Assembly: GCA_963835215.1 (NCBI GenBank)
Contig: CAWIES010000004.1
Coordinates: forward strand, 972,177 to 1,036,176
Direction: 5' to 3'
DNA length: 64,000 nucleotides
Source of the DNA: Roseiarcus sp963835215
GTDB lineage: Bacteria; Pseudomonadota; Alphaproteobacteria; Rhizobiales; Beijerinckiaceae
Positions within the stretch are counted from its first letter, which is position 1, and the number at the start of each line of letters is the position of its first letter. The notes under the pieces were generated by a model. That model made no database searches and was not told the DNA's origin. It saw only the letters and a list, made by a program, of their open reading frames with translations. The position numbers and the translations under genes are program-made. Of this stretch, positions 28,899-40,508 are shown piece after piece.

Positions 28899-29462
28899 AT
28901 GCTCAAGAACGCTCTCATCTTCGCCATCGGCGCCTTAGTGATCGGCTTCGCCGCCCCCTCCTTCATCGGCGACCGGGGCGCGCATGTCGTCACGGGCGCC
29001 GCCGCGAGCGCGCCCTTGGCGCCCGCCCAATCCGCCCACACCCAATCCGCCGCCGCCCAAACGGTCGCCGACGCCGAGCCCGCCTCGGAATATCGCGAGG
29101 CGACGATCGCCGCCGACGCCGGCGGCCAGTATCACACCAAGGTGCTGATCGAAGGCCAGGATGTCGACGTGATGGTCGACACCGGCGCGACGGTGGTGGC
29201 GCTGAACGCGGAGACCGCCGCCCGCCTCGGGGTCACCATCGACAGGTCCCAGCCGCGCTGGCGGATGACCACCGCCAATGGCGTCGTCTTCGCCAATCCC
29301 GTCACGCTGAAGGCGGTCAGCCTCGGCGCGATCTACATGCCCGATGTTGAGGCGGTGGTGATGCCGCCGGGCGCTTCGAGCTCCAATCTGCTCGGCGCGA
29401 GCTTCCTCAAGCGGCTGGTCAGCGTCGAGCAGCGCGACGGCATGCTGGTGCTGCGCCAATAG
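28899..29462 (+). CDS. clan AA aspartic protease, TIGR02281 type
   Basis: 187 aa. One N-terminal membrane segment (ALIFAIGALVIGFAAPSFIG) anchors the protein. An Ala/Gln-rich linker follows, then a single retropepsin-like domain with the catalytic VMVDTGATVVALN and the later SNLLGASFLKRL flap/hydrophobic-Gly equivalent. Such single-domain enzymes act as dimers facing the periplasm; substrates are unknown. Confidence 0.88.
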   Translation: MLKNALIFAIGALVIGFAAPSFIGDRGAHVVTGAAASAPLAPAQSAHTQSAAAQTVADAEPASEYREATIAADAGGQYHTKVLIEGQDVDVMVDTGATVVALNAETAARLGVTIDRSQPRWRMTTANGVVFANPVTLKAVSLGAIYMPDVEAVVMPPGASSSNLLGASFLKRLVSVEQRDGMLVLRQ

Positions 29463-29534
29463 GCCCATTGGCCCTTTTGCTTGCGGCGGCGATCGGCTAG
29501 GCAGGGGCGCAGCAATCCTTTGCCGAGAGCCGCC

Positions 29535-31035
29535 TTGTTTCCCAAGCCGCAGCCAAAGCTCGACCCCAACACCTACGCTTATGAAGCGCGGCCGATGGTC
29601 AAGCCGACCGGCTTTCGCGAGTATGACGCGCGCTGGCTCTACGAGCGCGAAATCAATCTGATGGGCGTGCAGGCGCTGGGGCTCGGCCTCGCAGCCCTGC
29701 TCGACGAACTCGACGTACGCAAGGAGATCGTCGTCGGCCATGATTTTCGCGCCTATTCCGGCGCGATCAAGAGCGCGCTGATCGTCGGCCTGATGGCGGG
29801 CGGGGCCAAGGTCCACGACATCGGCCTCGCCATAACGCCGATGGCCTATTTCGCCCAGTTCGCGCTCGACGTTCCCGCCGTCGCCATGGTCACCGCCTCG
29901 CACAACGACAACGGCTGGACCGGGGTCAAGATGGGCGCGGCGCGGCCTGTGACCTTCGGGCCGGACGAGATGGCGCGCCTGCGCGACATCGTGCTCGGCG
30001 GCGATTTAAAGCCCCGCGCCGGGAGGCGCCTACGAGTTCGTCGACGACTTTCCCGCCCGCTACATCGCCGATCTGACGACGCGGCCGAAGTGGACGCGCA
30101 AGATGAAGGTCGTCGCCGCCTGCGGCAACGGCACCGCGGGCGCCTTCGCGCCGCAACTGCTCGGCGCGCTCGGCGCCGAGATCGTGCCGCTCGATTGCGA
30201 CCTCGACTTCAACTTCCCGCGCTACAATCCCAATCCCGAGGACCTTCACATGCTGCACGCGATGGCGGCGGCGGTGAAGGAGAGCGGCGCTGATTTGGCG
30301 CTCGGCTTCGACGGCGACGGCGATCGCTGCGGCGTGGTCGACAACGAGGGCAATGAGATTTTCGCCGACAAGATTGGCGTCATGCTGGCGCGCGACCTCG
30401 CCAAGCTGCACCCCAAGCCGACCTTTGTCGTCGACGTCAAATCGACCGGGCTCTTTGCCTCAGATCCCGAGCTCAAGCGGCTCGGCGTCACCGCAGACTA
30501 TTGGAAAACCGGCCATTCGCACATCAAGCGCCGCGTGCGCGACCTCAAGGCGCTCGCCGGCTTCGAGAAATCCGGCCACTTCTTTTTCAATGCGCCGGTC
30601 GGGCGCGGTTATGACGACGGCTTCGTCACCGCGATCGCCGTGCTCGACATGCTCGCGCGCAACCCGGCAAAATCGATGGCCGATCTCTATCGCGATCTTC
30701 CCCGCACCTGGGGCTCGCCGACCATGTCGCCCCATTGCGCCGACGAAACGAAATACGCCGTCGCCGAGCGGGTCGTCGCCCGCTTCCAGGCGATGCAGGC
30801 CGCAGGGACGCCGGTAGCAGGCCAAAGCATCCGCGACCTCGTCACCGTCAACGGCGTGCGCGTCACAGTCGCCGACGGAACCTGGGGACTGGTGCGCGCC
30901 TCCTCGAACAAGCCCGAGCTGGTGGTGGTCGTCGAGAGCCCGGTGTCGGAAGCGCGCATGCGCGCGATGTTCGCGGCGCTCGACGGCGTGCTGCGCGAGA
31001 ACCCCGAGGTCGGCGCCTATAACCAGACGATCTGA
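29535..31035 (+). CDS. phosphomannomutase/phosphoglucomutase (frameshifted)
   Basis: Alpha-D-phosphohexomutase that interconverts hexose 1- and 6-phosphates for surface polysaccharide precursors. Visible: substrate-loop start GFREYDARWLY, phosphoserine loop TASHNDNGWTG, metal loop GFDGDGDRCG, sugar loop FEKSGHFFF and a C-terminal phosphate-binding domain. One extra C in the run at 30012-30015 breaks the frame between residues LK and PAPGGAYEFVDDFP. Corrected length is 499 aa. The TTG at 29535 is chosen because FPKPQPKLDPNTYAYE is the familiar alphaproteobacterial N-terminus; an ATG at 29595 is the fallback. Confidence 0.9.
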
Positions 31036-31069
31036 AACCGCGACGAGCGAAGGGCACGTTCTGCCCGAC

Positions 31070-31570
31070 GTGCTGGCGCCGAACCTACGCGTCGTCTTCT
31101 GCGGCACGGCGGCGGGTAGCGTGTCGGCGGCGCGCGGCTGCTACTACGCCCATCCACAGAACAAGTTCTGGCGCGCGCTGCATGACGTCGGCCTGACCGA
31201 TCGCCGGCTCGATTGCACCGAGTTTGCGCTGCTGCCCCGTTTCGGCCTCGGCCTCACCGACATCGCCAAGACTGTCAGCGGCATGGACAACGAGCTGCCC
31301 GCCGGCGCCTTGGGGCGCGCCGCATGCGAGGCGATGGCGGCAAAAATTCGCCTGGTCGCGCCGACGTTCCTTGCCTTCACCAGCCTGACCGCGGGCCGGC
31401 GCTATCTCGCCCACACCGCGAGTTTTGGCGAGCAGCGGGAGACGATCGGCGCGACGCGGATCTGGCTCCTGCCCTCGCCCTCGCCGGCGGCGAACTGGAA
31501 CTGGACGCGCAATCAGGCTTGGTGGCGGGCGCTGGCCGAGGCGGTGAAGCCGTCGCTTCAGGCTGAATAG
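31070..31570 (+). CDS. mug: mismatch-specific DNA glycosylase (Mug/TDG type)
   Basis: 166 aa, uracil-DNA glycosylase superfamily. LRVVFCGTAAG and NKFWRALHDVGLTD carry the glycine-rich and catalytic-Asn loop; LPSPSPAANWNWTRN is the DNA-intercalation/C-terminal motif. Removes uracil or ethenocytosine opposite guanine. GTG at 31070 is used, but the family-like sequence LPDVLAP begins at a CTG at 31061. The 3' end overlaps the convergent GGDEF gene by 13 bases. Confidence 0.87.
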   Translation: MLAPNLRVVFCGTAAGSVSAARGCYYAHPQNKFWRALHDVGLTDRRLDCTEFALLPRFGLGLTDIAKTVSGMDNELPAGALGRAACEAMAAKIRLVAPTFLAFTSLTAGRRYLAHTASFGEQRETIGATRIWLLPSPSPAANWNWTRNQAWWRALAEAVKPSLQAE

Positions 31571-32383
31571 CGCCAGCGCTCGGCCGCGTCGCGCCGCCGC
31601 CGGACCTGGCCTTCCTTGAGAACGGAATTGTCGGCGAGCGCGGCCAGCGAAGCGACTTGGTTGCGCCCCGCTCGCTTGGCGGCATAGAGCGCCTCGTCGG
31701 CGCGCTGCAGCGCCGAGGCGACGCTATCGCCGACGATCAGCGATGTCATGCCGATGCTGGCGGTGAGGGCGATCTCGCCGACCGGCATCGCGACCAGCAG
31801 CGTCGCGATCGCCGTGCGCGCGCTTTCGGCGGCGCGATCCGCCGTCTTGTCATCGCCCTCCGCGATCAGCACGACGAATTCCTCGCCGCCAAGACGACCG
31901 ACCCAATCGACGTCCGCGCGCACCGAGCGCACCAGCGCCTGCGCCGCCGCTTGCAGCGCGTGATCGCCGGCGCCATGGCCGTAGACGTCGTTGACGCGTT
32001 TGAAATGATCGAGATCGACGATCAGCAACGCCTGCGCAGCCTCGCCTGCCGCCATACGCTCGATCGCCTGCTCGGCGGCGGCGACAAAGGCGCGGCGATT
32101 GGGAAGTCCCGTCAGATCGTCGGTCATGGCGAGGCGCTCGATCGAACGCTTGGCCTTGAGGATGCGGCGGATCGAATCGACCACCGCGTAGGAAACGCCG
32201 AAGGCGACGACCGCCCCGACTTCGGCGGCGACACGCACGGCGTTGAAGTCTGAGATCGAGGTTGAGGGAAGCCGTCGCCAAGGCTGTCAGAACCACCGCC
32301 AGCGCGACCGAGACGGCCGTGATGAGCAGCGACGCAAGCACGACGTCGCCGCGGCTCCTGACATGAGCCAGTTTTCCAAACAT
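31558..32383 (-). CDS. membrane GGDEF protein, diguanylate cyclase (frameshifted)
   Basis: About 274 aa after correction. Two N-terminal hydrophobic helices (VVLASLLITAVSVALAVVL and VGAVVAFGVSYAVVDSI) and a short coil lead into a GGDEF domain with MTDDLTGLPNRRAF and the active-site GGEEF. It makes cyclic-di-GMP from GTP. No RxxD inhibitory site is seen before GGEEF, so product inhibition may be absent. One extra base at about 32247 separates LNLDL from NAVRVAAEVG. Confidence 0.85.
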
Positions 32384-32523
32384 ATGGAAGCTCCAACCGC
32401 TCGGCATGGCGGCGGCGTGACCTTACGCAGCGTCCGTAAACGACTCCTTCCGAGAATCGCAAACTCATTGTGGCGGACTGTGGACAAGCGCGGAGCGTGG
32501 CCCTCGCGCAACACCCGCCGTGC

Positions 32524-34269
32524 TCAGCGCGCAGGCGCCGCCAGCTCGATCACGTCCGGGCGCAGCCCGAGCAAATCCTTGCGCACATAGAGGTCGATAG
32601 GCCAGTCGGCGGCGCGGCTCGAGGTCGCCAGCGCGTAGTCGGCGAGCGCGGCGGCGAGCGCCGGGTCATGCATCGCCCAATCGTGAAACCGCGGATTGAC
32701 GGTGTTGACCAGCACGCCGTCGGGCCGATTGCGGGCGATGTCCTCGGCCGCCATTTCGGCGTCGCGCTCGATGATCGGCCGCAGGCGCGCCGCCAGCGCC
32801 GCGTCGCCGGGACGTTCGTCGATCAGCCGGCGCGCTCCCGAGGCGAACAACAGGCCTTGCGTGCGTTGAACCCAGACGCCATCGACCCGCCTAACCAACG
32901 GGAAACCAATGCCTAATCCTTCGGCGATCGCCGCCAGTCGCGGATGGGGAGACAGCGCGGCGACAGCGCGCACGAAGTCTGCGTCGGGCGCGGTCGGCGG
33001 CGCGCAATAGAGCGCCCATAGCGCGCCGGTCATCGCCGCAGCGGCGAGTTCGGCGAGCCGCCACTCGCGCGTCTCGGCGGCGAGCCTCGCTCCGCCGGCA
33101 AGGAGAAACACGCCGCCGCCGATCAGCGTGACGAGAACGGCGCAAACGAAGGGCGAAACCGGGAGCAGCGCCGCGGCCAGCGCCGTGACGAGCGCCGTCG
33201 CCGCCGCGACGGCTCGCCCGCCAAGCGGCGCGCCGCGCCGGTCGAGCGCCGCGCCGAGCGCCAGCGCGAGCAGCGCCAGCGCCGGATAGGCCTGATAGAG
33301 CCAGCCCTTGCCCTGGATGAAATAGACCGCCAGCGCCCCGGCCGCCGCCAGCGCCGGGACCGCGATCAGAGGTCGGGTCAGCGAGCGCCCGGCGATCAGC
33401 GCCGTCGCCATCGCCAGCGCCAACCAGCCGACCACGGCCGCGTTGGCGAAGAGGCTCAAAAGGGACTCGCGCACCGGCAGATAGGCGGCAATCACCGAAG
33501 GCACGATTTCGCGCCCGTAGCTGGGAAAGCGCCAGGCGACGAGGCCGACGACGACCAAGAGCGCGACCGCCGCGAGCCAATATTCGCCCGCCCCGAGCGC
33601 CGCCCGCCAGCCTTGGCGCGCCACGAGAAAGGCCGCCGGCGCCGCGAAGAGGAGCGCGTAAGGCGGCTTGACCGCGACGACCATCGCCATGCCGAGACCA
33701 GCGACGAGCACTGACCCCGGGCCGAGCTTGGCGCCCGAGGCGCGCGCGGCGACAGCGGCGAGCGGCGGCAGCGCGAACAGCGCGATGAAGAAGTCGCGCT
33801 CGTCGAATACTCTGCCGGGCAGCAGGGTCAGCGCGATCAGCGCCGCGCCGAGCGAGGCCAGGCCGAGTTCGCCGAGCAGCCCCGCGCGCTTGAGGATCGC
33901 CGCCGAGGCGGCGAGGCATGCGCCGCAGGCGGCAAAGCCCCAGGCGGCGACGATCAATTCGGGATGCGCGCCGAGCGCGCGGGCGAGCGCGACGGGTGGC
34001 AGGTAGAGGAGGATCGCCGCTGGCGGGTTGGTCTCGACGAAGTCGACGTAAGGGACTGCGCCGTCGAGCCATTTCTCGGCGATCGTGATCATCCACGAAA
34101 CATCGCCTATCGCCCCCAGGCGCGCCTGCATGGTGATGGCGACGAGCAGCACCAGGAGCGCCAAGACGAAGGGGGCGGCGCCGCGCGCAGAGGCGAGCGC
34201 CAGCGCCAAACGGCGCCCTTGCCGTGGATCGGGGACGGATGCGAGGGGGAGCGAGCGGGCAAAACGCAT
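32524..34269 (-). CDS. polytopic membrane protein, GT-C glycosyltransferase-like
   Basis: 581 aa with about ten hydrophobic segments between residues 30 and 420 and a soluble C-terminal region (430-581). The first periplasmic loop carries DVSWMITIAEKWLDGAVPYV followed by DFVETNPPA, the layout seen in Dol-P-Man/ArnT-like GT-C enzymes where an early acidic residue is catalytic. FDERDFFIALFALPP is another conserved-looking loop. The acceptor is unknown; a role in lipid or polysaccharide decoration is plausible. Monocistronic. Confidence 0.65.
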   Translation of the reverse strand: MRFARSLPLASVPDPRQGRRLALALASARGAAPFVLALLVLLVAITMQARLGAIGDVSWMITIAEKWLDGAVPYVDFVETNPPAAILLYLPPVALARALGAHPELIVAAWGFAACGACLAASAAILKRAGLLGELGLASLGAALIALTLLPGRVFDERDFFIALFALPPLAAVAARASGAKLGPGSVLVAGLGMAMVVAVKPPYALLFAAPAAFLVARQGWRAALGAGEYWLAAVALLVVVGLVAWRFPSYGREIVPSVIAAYLPVRESLLSLFANAAVVGWLALAMATALIAGRSLTRPLIAVPALAAAGALAVYFIQGKGWLYQAYPALALLALALGAALDRRGAPLGGRAVAAATALVTALAAALLPVSPFVCAVLVTLIGGGVFLLAGGARLAAETREWRLAELAAAAMTGALWALYCAPPTAPDADFVRAVAALSPHPRLAAIAEGLGIGFPLVRRVDGVWVQRTQGLLFASGARRLIDERPGDAALAARLRPIIERDAEMAAEDIARNRPDGVLVNTVNPRFHDWAMHDPALAAALADYALATSSRAADWPIDLYVRKDLLGLRPDVIELAAPAR

Positions 34270-34601
34270 GGCGAACCGGCTGCAGGAGACGCCCGCCAGC
34301 CTTATCCGCTGAGGCTTAACATTCCGGCAACCACCGCTTTTGGCCTCAGCTGCATGCTCGCCGCCAATTCACCACCCCTCCCGTTCTTAAGCCTAACCGC
34401 GAGCTGGGCGGCGCCCAAAACGTCACCGCCTGCGCCGGCCTTCCCTTTCCCGCCCGTTTCGTGTATTGCGCCGCACAAATCGGAAGCGCGGCTTCGTCGG
34501 CTTAGCGTTTCGTCGCACTCCCGTCACATCGGACATTGAGGGAAGGCTCGGCTGTCGGCCGGCTTGCCCGATTCGCGCCGCGTCGCCATTTCGGAAAATC
34601 C
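34270..34601. other. 332-base divergent intergenic region
   Basis: Lies between the membrane protein (minus) and typA (plus), so it must hold promoters for both. I see no clear hairpin, operator or small ORF with coding character in it. Confidence 0.5.
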
Positions 34602-36428
<1,827 letters not shown>

Positions 36429-36430
36429 CA

Positions 36431-36880
36431 CTAGGCGCCGGCGTCCCCCTTCCAGCGCCACAGCGGAACCTCTCGCAGAGGATGGAGTTCGGCGTCCGTC
36501 GTCGCGTGCGAATTCTGCATCGCGACCCGGGAGCCGAATTCGACATGTTCGCGGATGGCGGCGCGAAAATCGGGGTCGTTCGGCATGTCAGCCAGATCCA
36601 GGGCGCGCAAATAGAGTTCGACGAAACGCGCCCTCTGCGCCTCGGTAATGCGCAGCCCCCTGTGTACGTCGATCAGGTGGCGGAAGCCGAGTTCCTTCGT
36701 GAATCTATCTGGGCCGCCGAACGACTCCGCCGTGAACGCGGTCAGATGGTCGACGTGCTCGGCTCTGCCCTTTCCGAAGAGAGGGGCGAGAAGCGGGTCG
36801 AGTAGGACGCTGGAGTAGAAAATCTCCTCCAAGCGATGGATGGCGGCTTCACCGCCAGCGAATTCCAGCAACGATGTCAT
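36431..36880 (-). CDS. group II truncated haemoglobin
   Basis: 149 aa 2/2 globin. GGEAAIHRLEEIFYSSVLLDP opens the fold in the usual Gly-Gly...Phe-Tyr way, LAPLFGKGRAEHVDHLTAFTAES includes the E-helix region, and the His of LIDVHRGLRIT fits the proximal F8 ligand. EHVEFGSRVAMQNS is typical of this subgroup. It binds O2 or NO in the cytoplasm, probably for NO detoxification. ATG at 36880. It converges on typA, with only two bases between the stops. Confidence 0.83.
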   Translation of the reverse strand: MTSLLEFAGGEAAIHRLEEIFYSSVLLDPLLAPLFGKGRAEHVDHLTAFTAESFGGPDRFTKELGFRHLIDVHRGLRITEAQRARFVELYLRALDLADMPNDPDFRAAIREHVEFGSRVAMQNSHATTDAELHPLREVPLWRWKGDAGA

Positions 36881-37103
36881 GTCTTCATCCTGCGCGCTCG
36901 TGCATATCGCGGAGAAATCTCGCCGATCGAATTCGCCCGACTTTCTCGGGATGACGTTTGCCCGGGCGATGCCCGGCACCGTCGAAAGTCTGCCGGTCTT
37001 TTCCAATTGCGGCAAGACGGTCCGGCCGCCGCGCCGCCGCGAGCAAAAAACTGGCTGGGCGCGCCATCTTGACGCCTTACTCGCGTGGCGTCTTGATTGG
37101 GCC

Positions 37104-37700
37104 ATGAACCGCTTCGCGCCCGCGCTCGCTCTCGCCCTTTGTGGACTTCTCGGCGCGCCGGCGTGGGGGGCCGATTTGCCGAACCAATCGGTCGATCAGT
37201 CTACTCTGCCCTCGCTGGCGGCCGACCCGATGACGCAGGCCCCCAACTGGAAGGGGTTCTACGTCGGCGCCGGGGTCGACGTTAGCGCCGTCAAGGGGGC
37301 CAAGGCCCAATTCGGCGGCGACGTCTACGCCGGCTACGACCGCCACTTCGATAACAATGTCGTGCTCGGCGTGCGCCTCGACACCGGCTACAGCCCCTGG
37401 GCCTTCCCGGGCGGGCCGTACCGGGGCATGAGTTTCGGCGAGGCGGACGTCAAACTCGGCTACGAAATGGGCCGCCTCACCCCCTATGTCATCGCCGGCG
37501 TCGGGCTGGCGCGGCCGAACTACGGCGTCGACGCCGGCAACTGGGGCGAGACCGTCAATGGCCTGTTCTCCGGCCCCGGCCCGGTGCAGGCGGTCGGGTC
37601 AGCCGGCGTCGGCTTCGACTACGCGCTCACCAACAACGTCACCGTCGGCGTCGAAGCGCGCGTCAACAATGGCGGCCCCTTCGGTCTCATCGGCCACTGA
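37104..37700 (+). CDS. outer-membrane beta-barrel protein (opacity/Omp25-like)
   Basis: 198 aa. Signal peptide (ALALALCGLLGAPAWGADLP) followed by WKGFYVGAGVDVSAVKGAKA, the standard entry into rhizobial 8-stranded porin-like barrels, and alternating beta strands such as YAGYDRHFDNNVVLGVRLD and LTPYVIAGVGLARPNY. The C-terminus is ...GPFGLIGH rather than a terminal Phe/Tyr, so it may lack the usual BAM signal. Structural or adhesion role unknown. Confidence 0.8.
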   Translation: MNRFAPALALALCGLLGAPAWGADLPNQSVDQSTLPSLAADPMTQAPNWKGFYVGAGVDVSAVKGAKAQFGGDVYAGYDRHFDNNVVLGVRLDTGYSPWAFPGGPYRGMSFGEADVKLGYEMGRLTPYVIAGVGLARPNYGVDAGNWGETVNGLFSGPGPVQAVGSAGVGFDYALTNNVTVGVEARVNNGGPFGLIGH

Positions 37701-37803
37701 TCGGCTCCGCGCGCGGCTTGGCGCCAATCGCTTGCCTCCAGTGACTTGCCTCCAATAGTTTGGCGCGTTACGTCAGCGTAATCGTCGCGAAGGCCGCCAT
37801 CGC

Positions 37804-39353
37804 ATGTTGTCTGTGAACCGCCGGACGTTGCTCGCAGGCGTCGCCGCCGCCTCGGGAGCGCGGATTTTTCGCCCGCTTACGCGCAGGAACAGACCTCCGC
37901 CTTTGGCTTTCCCGACGTCGTCAAGCGGGCGCGCGACCTCGCCGCCGCGCCGTTCGACGCTTCGATCCCGCAATTGCCCGAAGGAATCGCCGGCCTCGAC
38001 TACGACGCTTGGCGCGACATTCGCTTCAAACCCGACAAGCCGCTGCTCGGCGCGCCCGGCGCGACCTTCCGCCTCGAACCGTTCCACCTTGGCCATCTCT
38101 ATCGCCGCCCCGTGGTGGTCAACGTATTGCGCGACGGCATTCCCGCGCCCATCCCCTACACCACCGGCATGTTCGACTGGGGCCGCAACCGGCCGCCCGC
38201 CAACTTGCCGGTCAACCTCGGCTTTGCCGGCTTCCGCCTCCATTACCCGCTCAACGCGCCGCACGTGATGGACGAGGTGATCGCCTTTCTCGGCGCGAGC
38301 TACTTCCGCTTCCTCGGCCGCGGCCAACGCTACGGCCTGTCCGCGCGCGGCCTCGGGATCGGCGCGGGCGCCCACGCCGAGGAGGAATTCCCATTCTTCC
38401 GCGAGTTCTGGATCGAGACGCCCGATCCGACCGCCGAGCGCATCGTCGTCAACGCGCTGCTCGACAGCGAGTTGGTCGCCGGCGCCTTGCGCTTCGAGAT
38501 CGTGCCCGCGCTGGAGACCAGCGTCGACGTCACCGCGACGCTGTTCGCGCGCCGCGCCATCCCCTCGCTCAACATGGCGCCGCTCTCGTCGATGTTCCTG
38601 CGCGGCAAGAACGATCACCGCGTCGACGACGATTTTCGCGACGAGCTGCATGATTCCGACGGTCTGTTGATGCACACGGGCGCCGGCGAATGGATCTGGC
38701 GGCCTTTGAGCAATCCGGCCAATCCCGCGGTCTCCACGTTCGTCGACAACAATGTGCGCGGCTTTGGCCTGCTGCAGCGCGACCGTGTATTCGACCACTA
38801 CCAGGACCTCGACCTCGCCTATCAGCTCAGGCCGACCTATTGGATCGAGCCGCACGAGGGCTGGAGCGAGGGTGGGATCGAGCTGCTCGAGCTGCCGACC
38901 GACAACGAGAGCAACGACAACATCGTCGCGGCTTGGACGCCGAAGGAGACCTTCGACGCCGGCCGTTCGATGAGTTACGGCTATCGGATCACTGCGCTGA
39001 CCAATGACTCGCGGCTGACGCCGAGCGCGCGCGCGATCAATACCTTCCGCACCGAACCCAAGGCGCTCGGCGCCGCCGATCCCCCGCCCCCCGGCGCGAC
39101 ACGTTTCCTGATCGATTTTTCCGGCGGCGATCTCGGCTACTTTCTTTCCGATCCGACGCTGATCCAGGTCGTGGCGACGACTTCGGCGGGGCGAGTGCTG
39201 AGAACCTTCCTCGCCACCAACGCCTATGTCAGCGGCTTTCGCGCTGGCGTCGACATCGCGATCGATCCCGGCCAGAGCTGCGACGTGCGCGTCTTCCTGC
39301 GCAGCGCCAACAAGGCGCTGACGGAGACCTGGACCTTCCCCTGGCGGTCGTAA
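37804..39353 (+). CDS. periplasmic glucan biosynthesis protein, OpgG/OpgD type (frameshifted)
   Basis: About 516 aa MdoG-family protein for periplasmic beta-glucan (osmoregulated glucan) backbone synthesis. The N-terminus MLSVNRRTLLAGVAAASGA looks like a Tat signal, with cleavage after SPAYA. The body has LDYDAWRDIRFKPDKPL, the conserved SYFRFLGRGQRYGLSARGL, and FREFWIE, then a C-terminal Ig-like domain ending TETWTFPWRS. A missing base near 37858-37869 (T-run) separates the signal from the mature part; without correction, translation would begin at the TTG at 37974 with no signal. Confidence 0.88.
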
Positions 39354-39362
39354 GCGGCGCAG

Positions 39363-40508
39363 CTACTCGCGCAGCGCCTGATCGAGATCGCGCCACAGAT
39401 CCTCGACATCCTCGATCCCCGCCGACAGTCTGAGCAGATCGGGCGGGCACGGCGAGCTCGGGCCTTCGACCGAAGCGCGGTGTTCGATCAGCGACTCGAC
39501 GCCGCCCAGCGAGGTCGCGCGTTTCCATAGCTTGACCCGCGCAGCGGCCGCGATCGCCGCCTCGGCGCCGCCGCGCACGCGGATCGACAACATGCCGCCA
39601 AAGCCGCCTTGCATCTGGCGCTTGGCGATGTCGTGGCCGGGATGAAGCGGCAGGCCGGGATAGAGCACGGCGGCGACGCTCGCATGATTGGAGAAGCGAT
39701 ACGCGAGCTCCAGCGCGTTGACGCAGGCTGCGCGCACGCGAAGATCGAGCGTGCGCAAGCCGCGGATCAGCAGGAACGCCTCGAACGGCCCGAGGATCAT
39801 GCCGTGGTTGGCGCGAATTTTTCGCACCCGCGCGCTGATCTCGTCTTCGCGCGCAAAGCACAGCGCGCCAGCGATCACGTCGGAATGGCCGTTGAGATAT
39901 TTGGTCGCCGAATGCATGACGAAGTCGGCGCCGCGCGCAATCGGCTGGGTCAGCACCGGCGTCGCGCAGGTTGAATCGACGGCGAGGGCCGCGCCCGCCT
40001 CATGGGCGATTTCCGCCGCGCCGGAAATGTCGCTGACGCCCCAGAGCGGATTGCTCGGCGTCTCCAGCCAAACGAGCCTGGTCGCCCCCGGCCGCATGGC
40101 GGCGCGCAGCGCGGACAGGTCCTCGGCGTCGCAGAACGTGACCTCCAGCCCGTAAACCGGCGCTTCGTTGGCCAGCCAATTGCGCAGCGCCCAATACATC
40201 ACCTTGGGCGCGACGATATGCGCGCCCGGCGCGAAGCTGAGCAGCAGCGCGATCGAGGCCGACATGCCGGAACCGAACAGCAGCGTCGCCGTCGCGCCTT
40301 CGAGTGCGCCGACGATCTCTTCGCCCTCGCGCACGGTAGCGTTGTCGGCGCGCCCGTAGACGTTGCCGCTGGAATAGGAATTGTCGGGATCGCGCAGGAA
40401 CGTCGTCGTGACATGGAGCGGTGGCACCACGCCGCGCGTCGTCTCGTCGATGCGGCCGAGCGCCTGGGCGGCGATCGTGCGCCCGCTCCAGTCCTTCGCT
40501 TCGCTCAC
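39363..40508 (-). CDS. trans-sulfuration-type PLP enzyme (cystathionine gamma-synthase/beta-lyase family)
   Basis: 381 aa Cys/Met-metabolism PLP enzyme. PLP-lysine in VMHSATKYLNGHSD, phosphate-binding LFGSGMSASIALL, SNVYGRADN-like GNVYGRADNATVRE and DSTCATPV with the aspartate that pairs with the pyridine N. Which reaction (gamma-synthase, beta-lyase, gamma-lyase) cannot be decided from sequence; lyase is favoured by the absence of other methionine genes. GTG start overlaps the stop of the upstream monooxygenase gene (GTGA). Confidence 0.85.
   Translation of the reverse strand: MSEAKDWSGRTIAAQALGRIDETTRGVVPPLHVTTTFLRDPDNSYSSGNVYGRADNATVREGEEIVGALEGATATLLFGSGMSASIALLLSFAPGAHIVAPKVMYWALRNWLANEAPVYGLEVTFCDAEDLSALRAAMRPGATRLVWLETPSNPLWGVSDISGAAEIAHEAGAALAVDSTCATPVLTQPIARGADFVMHSATKYLNGHSDVIAGALCFAREDEISARVRKIRANHGMILGPFEAFLLIRGLRTLDLRVRAACVNALELAYRFSNHASVAAVLYPGLPLHPGHDIAKRQMQGGFGGMLSIRVRGGAEAAIAAAARVKLWKRATSLGGVESLIEHRASVEGPSSPCPPDLLRLSAGIEDVEDLWRDLDQALRE

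Noticed and set aside
31070..31570. Annotation as ordinary family-1 uracil-DNA glycosylase (ung)
   Set aside because: The FCGTAAG and NKFWRAL motifs are those of the Mug/TDG group.
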